DNA from: an uncultured Gammaproteobacteria bacterium
GTDB taxonomy: Bacteria > Pseudomonadota > Gammaproteobacteria > Berkiellales > Berkiellaceae
Length of the DNA: 64,000 nt
Direction: 5' to 3'
NCBI GenBank assembly: GCA_902826485.1
Contig: CADEEZ010000010.1
Location: 25,096-89,095 of the forward strand
Shown here: in pieces, positions 57,231 to 64,000 of the stretch
Position numbering within the stretch: position 1 is the stretch's first letter
Layout: the number at the start of each line of letters is the position of its first letter
Position numbers and translations under genes: made by a program
The notes under the pieces: model-generated
What the model was told of the DNA's origin: nothing
The model's database searches: none
Seen by the model: the letters and a program-made list of their open reading frames with translations, nothing else

Positions 57231-57243
57231 GACAGATGCTGAC

Positions 57244-58059
57244 ATGCTAAGTATTTTTCAAATTGCGATTTTATCGCTGGTACAAGGGCTCACCGAGTTT
57301 TTACCTATTTCAAGTTCTGCGCACTTAATTTTGGTGCCTTATTTGGCAAATTGGCCCGACCAAGGTATTTTATTTGATGTGGCAGTGCACTTTGGCACAT
57401 TGTTAGCCGTTACTTTATATTTTAGAAAAACATTAATCAGTATTATCACTCATTGGATACAGTCATTATTCACTCGCCAATCTACACCAGAAAGTAAACT
57501 CGGTTGGCAGTTAATTTTAACCACCATTCCGGCTGTACTCGTGGGCTTATTATTTCATGATGTGGTGGCCAATACACTACGTTCGCCTATTGTCATAGGC
57601 TTTACGACTATCATCTTCGGCTTATTACTGTTTTTAAGCGATCGCCACAGTAAAAAAGCCCAAGAAAATAATAATAAATCCGATACGACGTTAAGCTGGG
57701 GATCGGTTTTATTTGTGGGGTTAGCACAAGCCTTGGCCTTAATACCGGGTACATCACGCTCTGGCATTACCATGACAGCGTGTTTATTTATTGGGTTAAC
57801 GCGTGAAAATGCCGCCCGATTTTCTTTTCTGATGTCTATTCCCATTATATTAATGGCCACCAGTTATGAAGGGATGAGATTGTTGCAAGAACCGATTGCT
57901 TTTTCAGCTCAAGAATTGGGGCTAGCAATTGGTATTACCTTTATCAGTGCTTATTTTTGTATTCACTATTTTCTCAAGCTCATACAAAAAATTGGCATGT
58001 TGCCTTTTACGGTGTATAGATTACTTTTAGGCACGGGTATCTTTTTGCTGTTTATCTAA
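57244..58059 (+). CDS. uppP: Undecaprenyl-diphosphatase (BacA/UppP)
   Basis: UppP recycles the lipid carrier by removing a phosphate from undecaprenyl diphosphate. The 271-residue integral membrane protein carries the catalytic motifs LVQGLTEFLPISSSAHLIL (Glu and Ser-rich), FDVAVHFGTLLAV, and PGTSRSGITMTACLFIGLTRENAARFSFLMSIP with the key Arg. Length is normal. Its last 33 bases overlap the end of the convergent GGDEF-EAL gene. Confidence 0.97.
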   Translation: MLSIFQIAILSLVQGLTEFLPISSSAHLILVPYLANWPDQGILFDVAVHFGTLLAVTLYFRKTLISIITHWIQSLFTRQSTPESKLGWQLILTTIPAVLVGLLFHDVVANTLRSPIVIGFTTIIFGLLLFLSDRHSKKAQENNNKSDTTLSWGSVLFVGLAQALALIPGTSRSGITMTACLFIGLTRENAARFSFLMSIPIILMATSYEGMRLLQEPIAFSAQELGLAIGITFISAYFCIHYFLKLIQKIGMLPFTVYRLLLGTGIFLLFI

Positions 58060-59844
58060 ATTTTGTAGATACGTTTGCATATCTTTTGGGTTCATTGGCT
58101 TGGCAAAAAGAAACCCTTGCACGCCATCTACCCCAAGCTTGGTCATGTAGCTTTGCTGAACAATCGTTTCAACCCCTTCTGCAATCGTTTTTATTTTCAG
58201 GTTTTTTGCTAAATCGACAATGGCTCTCACAATGGCTTGTTGCGACGGGTTCGGGGAAGTTAATTTTTCAGTAAAAGATTTATCTATTTTTAGCACATCA
58301 ATAGGCAAAGCAGACAAGATACTTAGACAAGAATAGCCTGTTCCAAAATCATCCATTACAATTTCAAACCCTTCGGCTTTTAACTCTTTTAATTTTTTAA
58401 CAATTAAATCCGTCTCTTCAATAAAAATACTTTCAGTGATTTCTAATTGAAGACAATCAGGGGGAATTTCATATTTTTTGGCCGTTTGCACAATAAAAGA
58501 AACAAAATCTTTTTTTAAAAATTCTTTAACAGATAAATTAATGGATAACTTAAAATGATAACCCAGCTCAATTTGTTTTGTCCAATTAGAAAAATGCTGA
58601 CAAGATAAAGTAAAAATATACCGCCCTAACATAGAAATAAATCCCATTTCTTCTGCTACGGCCACAAATTCGTTTGGAGAAATATCCCCCAACTTCGGAT
58701 GATGCCATCTTGCTAAGGCTTCAATGCCCAACAAATTTAATGTTTTGGTTTGCAGCAAAGGCTGAAAATAAACTTCTAATTGATTTGTTCTCAGTGCTTT
58801 TCTTAATTCATTTGCAACCAGAATTTTTCGTTGCGCCCCTTTTTGCAAATTATCATAATAATATTGGTAAGTATTTTTGCCTTTTTGTTTTGCCTCTAGC
58901 AACCCCATTCGAGCACACTGAATTAGCAAGGCGGGATCGTGCTCATCTTGAGGGTACACGGCAATGCCTGCACTGATGCTAATAAAATCAATTTCAACTG
59001 AATTTTCAAACGGTTGTTGAATGGCGTGAATAATAAATTCTGCGATTTCACCTGCTTTTAGCGGCTCATCTAATCTATCTAATAAAACTAAAAATTCATC
59101 TCCGCCAAATCTGGCCACCACATCGGTGTCTCGAACAACCGATTGAATGCGCTTGGCCACTTCTCTTAAAACTAAATCACCTTGTTTATGCCCATAGGCA
59201 TGGTTAATGGCCGTGAATCCATCTAACCCTAAAAATATCACCGCACAACTTGTATTATATCGTCTTGCACGGCCAATGCTTCGTTGTAGCTTATCTAAAA
59301 AGGCCTCTCGATTAAGCATGCCTGTGGTGAGATCATGTGATTTTAAAAAATTATTTTCATACCGTAAAACTTCGTTCTGAGAAATGTCTTTTAGAGTCAA
59401 ACAGATTAAAGCTGTCGCATCTGCTACTTTGGTTGAACAAATTTCAACTAAATAAATTCTGGGTCGGCCAAAAGTATCTTTGCCATTCAGTTCGACTTTA
59501 CTATACGCTTGGTTTAACAAAAGCGCTTCTTTCAAAATTTTAAGCTCAGATTCACCAAAGCAAGCAAACGCATCCATCACAGATAAACTTAACACGCTCT
59601 GAGAATTTAATTTAAATAAGTCTAATAGTTTATTATTCGCATAAATCACTTGCCCAGAAGGACGAATAGCCAAAATAGCATCGTTAGAAGCATTTAATAC
59701 TGCATCGATTATAGAACTTTTTGGGCGGTAAGGGATTTTAACGCGCAACAATATTTGTTCAGATTGATTCAATTTATGCCATTGGGATTTTATCGCTTCA
59801 ATTGCGCTCTCTAATCCCCGGCTGACTCTCGCGTGCAGTTGCAC
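58027..59844 (-). CDS. Cyclic-di-GMP enzyme with PAS, GGDEF and EAL domains
   Basis: The 605-residue protein has a PAS sensory domain (~40-150), a GGDEF diguanylate cyclase domain (~175-335) with intact FGGDEF and an RxxD product-inhibition site (RDTD five residues before it), and an EAL phosphodiesterase domain (~350-595) with EALARW, the Asn of SINLSVKEF, EITES, DDFGTGYS, KIDKSF, EGVE and GVQGFLFAKP. All catalytic residues seem present, so it could make or degrade cyclic-di-GMP depending on the PAS signal. No membrane span is seen. It may adjust pili or adhesin behaviour, but that link is inferred. Confidence 0.95.
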   Translation of the reverse strand: MQLHARVSRGLESAIEAIKSQWHKLNQSEQILLRVKIPYRPKSSIIDAVLNASNDAILAIRPSGQVIYANNKLLDLFKLNSQSVLSLSVMDAFACFGESELKILKEALLLNQAYSKVELNGKDTFGRPRIYLVEICSTKVADATALICLTLKDISQNEVLRYENNFLKSHDLTTGMLNREAFLDKLQRSIGRARRYNTSCAVIFLGLDGFTAINHAYGHKQGDLVLREVAKRIQSVVRDTDVVARFGGDEFLVLLDRLDEPLKAGEIAEFIIHAIQQPFENSVEIDFISISAGIAVYPQDEHDPALLIQCARMGLLEAKQKGKNTYQYYYDNLQKGAQRKILVANELRKALRTNQLEVYFQPLLQTKTLNLLGIEALARWHHPKLGDISPNEFVAVAEEMGFISMLGRYIFTLSCQHFSNWTKQIELGYHFKLSINLSVKEFLKKDFVSFIVQTAKKYEIPPDCLQLEITESIFIEETDLIVKKLKELKAEGFEIVMDDFGTGYSCLSILSALPIDVLKIDKSFTEKLTSPNPSQQAIVRAIVDLAKNLKIKTIAEGVETIVQQSYMTKLGVDGVQGFLFAKPMNPKDMQTYLQNLDKQQKDTRA

Positions 59845-60032
59845 AAAGCTACCCCAATCAAATAAAAATTAAACTTTCTCTACCCTCTCTTCTCGGCAGA
59901 GTTATTAATTTTTGTACTGGTTATTTATATTTGTCTAAAACTTCAATTTAAATTTAAAAAACTGAACTAAATAACCGAGGTCAACGCCCAAGCATTGTGA
60001 TACGAAATCATATTCAGATTAGGTGTATACGC

Positions 60033-62954
60033 ATGGAAAATTCGAATGAAAAATTTAATCAATTATTTGAACTCATATGCATTGCGCCTTCAAAAAAAGA
60101 AGAAGATTTACAAGATCTTGTTGGTGAGTTTTACGAGATACTCCATTCAGGTGATGATTTTTATAAAAAAGTTAGCGGCTATCAAGATAAATTAGGAGAA
60201 TTGGTTTTTGATTGTATCAATGAAAATGCCACCGATCTGGTACAATTGATATTAGCAACCAATCCTACTTTACGCGGAGAAATGGGCAGTGCTTTATCTG
60301 CCGCAGCGTCCATGGGACGAATACAGATTTATGAAGCGATAGAAGAAAAAATACTCAGCAATCCTCAACTCTATCTTGCCTCTTATGAAAGATTAAAAAA
60401 AGGACTCGATTTAGAAGAATACTTAACTACGGCAATCAGTTTAAAAGAAGTTGATTTTATTAAAATGCTGTTAGAAAAGTATCCGGATTTTTATAAAACC
60501 AGTCCGCTCATCGAAAAACTATTTCATTCAGAAGAACTCTTAGGGCAGGAAGTTTATTCGCACATACATAAAAAACTGATTGAATTAAACTACTCAGAAT
60601 CAAACCTTACTGCAGAAATCAAGAAACCAAGTCTTGATGAATTCCAAGTGCTTCTCTCTCCGGGAAGCAGGTATATTGAAAGTTTAAGAAATGAACAGCT
60701 ATCTGCTGAAATAATTAACGAAACTTTAAATGAACTCGGTGATAATTGGGATGATGAACGGTATCACATTGCTTTAGAAACGGCGAGCTTATTAAATAAT
60801 GATAGTTATTCAAAAGAATATAAAAGTAAAGTGTTTGAAATGACATTTGCCACCTTATTCAAAGATATGCCGATTAACGCTAAAACAAAAGGGTCAGAGA
60901 AAGATTTTGATTTAATTCATTCAGCTTGTCTCACCTATTTAGTCAATAATTGGCAAGTGCATGAGGCTTACATAGAAAATCTGAGTTCAGCGTATTTTTT
61001 CCCGCTCAGGGAATGTGTTTTGAATGAATCTGCCATTAACACAATGAAATTAAGGAATTTTTTCAACAACACAGACGCAGCAAAAGTATTTGGGATAGGC
61101 TTATATAAATCACTAAGCTATATCATAGAAACTTCTATCATGAAAGAAATTACTAACGGTAAAAAGCCTTTAAGTAACGAAGCCTTTACCATAGCTTTTC
61201 CTCAGATATATGAAAAATATCTTGAAAAGGTACATCAAATGTTATTCATCGCACAAAGCAAAGAAAAAACAAAAGAAATGCATAAAGAAAAAATAGATCC
61301 CCAGTCTTTCATGACTATTTATAATAACCAAGGATATTTAAATTCAAAGCCCACAGGTGATAATTTTAAAGAAGGAAAACAACTTTTCTTAGACCCCAAA
61401 AAGAAAACACCCATAGGCTATAACATTCATTTACCCGAAAATAAAGTGGAGGGAATTGTTGTCCAAGTATATGGTGGTCATAAAAAAGAGCCTGAAAAAA
61501 ATGCGTATAAGCCTGATAATTTAACAGACTTTGATAAATACTTAATAAATCGTGGTATTGCAGTCATTACCTTAAATCTACCTGATTTGCTAAAGCTAGA
61601 AAAATACCAAGGAGAAATGCCTGAATCACTGTATACAGAAATTCAAGATTGCATCAGTAAATTTTATCAAACCTTAAAGCATAACCCAACTTCGTTACAT
61701 TCTAAACTGAGTGAAATTGATATGGAATCTATTAAAATAATGCTATATGGCGCAAGCTTTGGTGCCACCGTTGCAATTGGGCAAGCTCAAAAAAACAATG
61801 ATGCCGATTCCTACGACGGTTATATCTCTCACGATGGGGCAATAAACAACGAAATTAATTATAAAAGTGATTTACCTATTGCGTCTCTAACGGGAAGAAA
61901 ATTTAATGACTATATTGGCACGGTAAAAGAAGAAGATTTAAAAAAAATAAACAAGCCTGTTTTATTAGCCCATAATAAAAATGACAATAATGTAAATGTT
62001 CTAAACACAACTAGAACCTATGATCTTATGGTTAAATATGGAAAATCTGAGAACACCAGACTTTTATTGACAGAAATTGGTAACCCCACACCAAGTGATG
62101 GCAAAGAATTACACAATAAAGGTCATGGCATACCCACCAATAAAAATGAGTTTATTATCTACGCTGAAACTATTTTAAACTTTATCAAGAATGGTCCTTC
62201 CCCTTTACCTGAAGTCACCGAATTCGAAGGATTTAGAGCCGATAAACTCGCCAACAAATTTTATCGATCGGGCACTTTAGAGCAAAAATTTGTTTCAGAA
62301 GCACTTGAATTATTTGAAAAAAAATACTTATCATATGAACGATTAACACCAAAACTTGTTACCCATTCAGATATACAAAAACATACATCTGATCATTGGG
62401 AAAGCACCTACCAATCTTTATTCTATGCTATGTACCAAGCAAATCATTTGGCCTATGAGGACACAAATCGTCAACTGTTAAAAAATGAAATTGATCGTTT
62501 TAAAAACAACAATCTTTTAACTAATGAAGTTATTCTGAACACAATTAATTCTCAAAGCAACATTTTTTTACAATTTATTGAAGAAATTCATGGCATAAAA
62601 TTACCCATGCAGGTTGATTTTAGTAAGCTCATCATCGAAAACCCGAAAATCGTCACTGCTTTTAAAGAAAGCTTTAATAATTTATCCAACAAAGACGACG
62701 CTTACATTCATCATTTTTTATCTTCACTTTATAAAGCTAACCCCTCATTATTAGACCCACTTCATCCTTCTTTTGAAAACAATCCTAAATTAAAAAATGA
62801 TCTAAACTCTGCTAAATCTGAATTGCAAAATACGCTTAACAAAGGGCAATCCATGCTCTTACATGCTTATCAAGCACATAAAAACAACTCATCCGACAGT
62901 ATTCCTATACCATCTGAAGAACTTAAAATACCGAAAAAAAATCCTTTCAAATAA
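60033..62954 (+). CDS. Large protein with central serine-hydrolase (peptidase S9-like) domain
   Basis: I start at ATG 60033, with TTAGGTG eight bases upstream, giving 973 residues; a GTG at 59997 lacks a good ribosome site. The middle (~465-735) looks like an alpha/beta hydrolase near prolyl oligopeptidase: VEGIVVQVYGGHKKEP, the nucleophile elbow YGASFGATVA (Ser575), Asp651 in HNKNDNNVNV, and His698 in NKGHGIP, a plausible triad. The N-terminal ~460 residues are helical with ankyrin-like spacing in places (NENATDLVQLILATNPT); the C-terminal ~240 are helical too. No signal peptide. AT-rich sequence and domain style resemble effectors, but delivery is inferred. Confidence 0.8.
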   Translation: MENSNEKFNQLFELICIAPSKKEEDLQDLVGEFYEILHSGDDFYKKVSGYQDKLGELVFDCINENATDLVQLILATNPTLRGEMGSALSAAASMGRIQIYEAIEEKILSNPQLYLASYERLKKGLDLEEYLTTAISLKEVDFIKMLLEKYPDFYKTSPLIEKLFHSEELLGQEVYSHIHKKLIELNYSESNLTAEIKKPSLDEFQVLLSPGSRYIESLRNEQLSAEIINETLNELGDNWDDERYHIALETASLLNNDSYSKEYKSKVFEMTFATLFKDMPINAKTKGSEKDFDLIHSACLTYLVNNWQVHEAYIENLSSAYFFPLRECVLNESAINTMKLRNFFNNTDAAKVFGIGLYKSLSYIIETSIMKEITNGKKPLSNEAFTIAFPQIYEKYLEKVHQMLFIAQSKEKTKEMHKEKIDPQSFMTIYNNQGYLNSKPTGDNFKEGKQLFLDPKKKTPIGYNIHLPENKVEGIVVQVYGGHKKEPEKNAYKPDNLTDFDKYLINRGIAVITLNLPDLLKLEKYQGEMPESLYTEIQDCISKFYQTLKHNPTSLHSKLSEIDMESIKIMLYGASFGATVAIGQAQKNNDADSYDGYISHDGAINNEINYKSDLPIASLTGRKFNDYIGTVKEEDLKKINKPVLLAHNKNDNNVNVLNTTRTYDLMVKYGKSENTRLLLTEIGNPTPSDGKELHNKGHGIPTNKNEFIIYAETILNFIKNGPSPLPEVTEFEGFRADKLANKFYRSGTLEQKFVSEALELFEKKYLSYERLTPKLVTHSDIQKHTSDHWESTYQSLFYAMYQANHLAYEDTNRQLLKNEIDRFKNNNLLTNEVILNTINSQSNIFLQFIEEIHGIKLPMQVDFSKLIIENPKIVTAFKESFNNLSNKDDAYIHHFLSSLYKANPSLLDPLHPSFENNPKLKNDLNSAKSELQNTLNKGQSMLLHAYQAHKNNSSDSIPIPSEELKIPKKNPFK

Positions 62955-63158
62955 AGCCTTTAAATTAATAATTGGTATTAGGTCAAAACAGTCGTACTAA
63001 AAATGAACTAAAACGTGTGTATGACATCAAATAGTTAGTGGGTGTTTGCGTGCTTCTACATGGTACCAAAGTCCAGTTATTGGGCTTGCTGTTTAGGCGT
63101 AAGGTAAGTATTGATACCCGAATAATGTAATTTGAATTCATAAAGAGTGTAGGTACAG

Positions 63159-64000
63159 ATGGCAATTAAAAGTGTGCCCGATAAAAATACTCCGCAAGAG
63201 GATGGAAAGTACGACTTCAGCAACCTTACATTTGAAGAACTCTTTAAGGTGCCTGTCGTCGAAATGTCTTTTCATGGGGAGCCGCTTGGTGGCGTAGATT
63301 TTTTTGAACTCGATTTTTTAAGCTTGCAGAGAATTCCCTTTATAGAAAATACCGGCGAAAAAGAAATAGTCGGTGATTCTGGTGACGCAGACGATGTTAA
63401 CGATGATTCCTTTGATTTTTTATCCTTAAGTTTTGAAGAGCTCTTAAAAGTACCGGTTAAAGAAGATAATTTAGCTGAAACAGATTTTGACTCATTGAGT
63501 TTAGCCGAGTTAATGAAACTTCCTGTCAGAAGAGCTTTCACCCCAGATCAAGAACCAGATGCTTTGGATAAGTTAATTTCCAAAAATACTTTTTCCGATT
63601 TAATCTCAGACGGAAGCGGCAGCAGTAATAGCGGTAATCCGTTACTCTATATAAGTTATGGTAATCTGGGCGGCGTCAGTGATACGTCTCCTCCAATAGA
63701 TAATGGTGGTAACAACGGTAACAGTAATCCGGGGGGCGGTTTCGGCACACCTACGCTCAACTATGTTCCCACTATCTCAATAGCACCCAGTGCACCAGCT
63801 GATCCACTCGGGGTGAATGAATCCACCATCGGGATGACCACAAGCGCTAATTTTGCGGATAACTTTACGACCAATGCTAATTACGGCTTAGATGGCGCAG
63901 GCTTTTTAACCGGCCCCAGTTATGCGCTCTCCATTATCGCAGGTCCTAGTGGCTTAGTAGATGTAGGCACAGGACAAAATGTTATTTTATCCATGAATGC
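63159..64000 (+). CDS. N-terminal part of a large RTX-like adhesin (DUF5801-type repeats), incomplete
   Basis: The frame opens at ATG 63159 and stays open to the window end (281 codons). Three short repeats occupy residues ~19-125: LTFEELFKVPV, LSFEELLKVPV and LSLAELMKLPV, each after an F-D/F-S aromatic-acidic motif. A Gly/Asn/Ser-rich linker follows, then VNESTIGMTTSANFADNFTTN and ANYGLDGAGFLTGPSYALSI, which looks like the first DUF5801 repeat of giant RTX/BapA-like surface proteins exported by type I secretion. GTGTAGG lies upstream of the ATG. No signal peptide, consistent with type I export. Total size and C-terminal secretion signal are outside the window. Confidence 0.8.
   Translation, partial: MAIKSVPDKNTPQEDGKYDFSNLTFEELFKVPVVEMSFHGEPLGGVDFFELDFLSLQRIPFIENTGEKEIVGDSGDADDVNDDSFDFLSLSFEELLKVPVKEDNLAETDFDSLSLAELMKLPVRRAFTPDQEPDALDKLISKNTFSDLISDGSGSSNSGNPLLYISYGNLGGVSDTSPPIDNGGNNGNSNPGGGFGTPTLNYVPTISIAPSAPADPLGVNESTIGMTTSANFADNFTTNANYGLDGAGFLTGPSYALSIIAGPSGLVDVGTGQNVILSMN

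Noticed and set aside
60000..62954. Clear ankyrin-repeat domain in the 973-residue protein
   Set aside because: Only one or two stretches have ankyrin-like spacing and the TPLH-type consensus is absent, so I mention it only as a resemblance.
63272..63541. 89-codon reverse frame at the window end
   Set aside because: Antisense to the repeat region of the RTX-like gene; Ser/Lys-rich composition is the mirror of the sense codons.

Overview
The window looks like a chromosomal segment of a host-associated gammaproteobacterium related to the Legionellales/Coxiella group. Housekeeping blocks keep classic gammaproteobacterial order: spoT-rpoZ-gmk-yicC/rph, coaBC-dut-algC, pilMNOPQ-aroK-aroB-damX-hemE divergent from mrcA, and coaD beside a ferredoxin. 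Between them lie large, AT-rich genes with eukaryotic-type signalling domains, as expected of translocated effectors in bacteria living inside amoebae or other eukaryotic cells. An amoeba-infecting lineage such as Candidatus Berkiella is possible, but the species is my inference. No tRNA, rRNA, transposase, integrase or CRISPR array was found.

Layout. 1-4938: edge of an arginase-like gene, the spoT block and rph. 5154-11596: a double-glycine-leader peptide, a 580-residue unknown protein, xth/pyrE, a small secreted protein, and a 747-residue protein combining a mono-ADP-ribosyltransferase domain with a SidE-type phosphodiesterase domain. 11933-17876: algC, dut, coaBC, then ubiC-pabB-pabA for chorismate use. 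17885-35913: an effector cluster of a 3534-residue protein with RasGEF and RhoGEF domains, a 1370-residue protein with a Sec7 ArfGEF domain and a Cys/His protease-like region, and a 761-residue RhoGEF, with rpmB-rpmG embedded in it. 36070-40196: fatty-acid desaturase and a three-gene gliding-type ABC transporter. 40344-53474: ferredoxin, coaD, hemE, damX, aroB, aroK, pilQPONM, mrcA and a second double-glycine peptide. 53538-59844: malate dehydrogenase, malic enzyme, rpmE, two small unknowns, uppP and a PAS-GGDEF-EAL protein. 60033-64000: a 973-residue serine-hydrolase-like protein and the start of a large RTX/DUF5801-type adhesin that runs off the window.

The main discovery is a putative regulon of eukaryotic-like effectors. 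Three neighbouring genes together encode exchange factors aimed at Ras-, Rho- and Arf-type GTPases and share novel modules: a common C-terminal domain, a repeated domain of about 95 residues, repeated SPYxK segments and a post-DH module. Two of these genes, plus the SidE-like gene and the 580-residue gene, carry upstream the same two-part sequence with an exact 17-base spacer (GGAACY or TGAACT, then GTCNNN). It resembles promoters of extracytoplasmic-function sigma factors and may co-regulate effectors dispersed across the chromosome.
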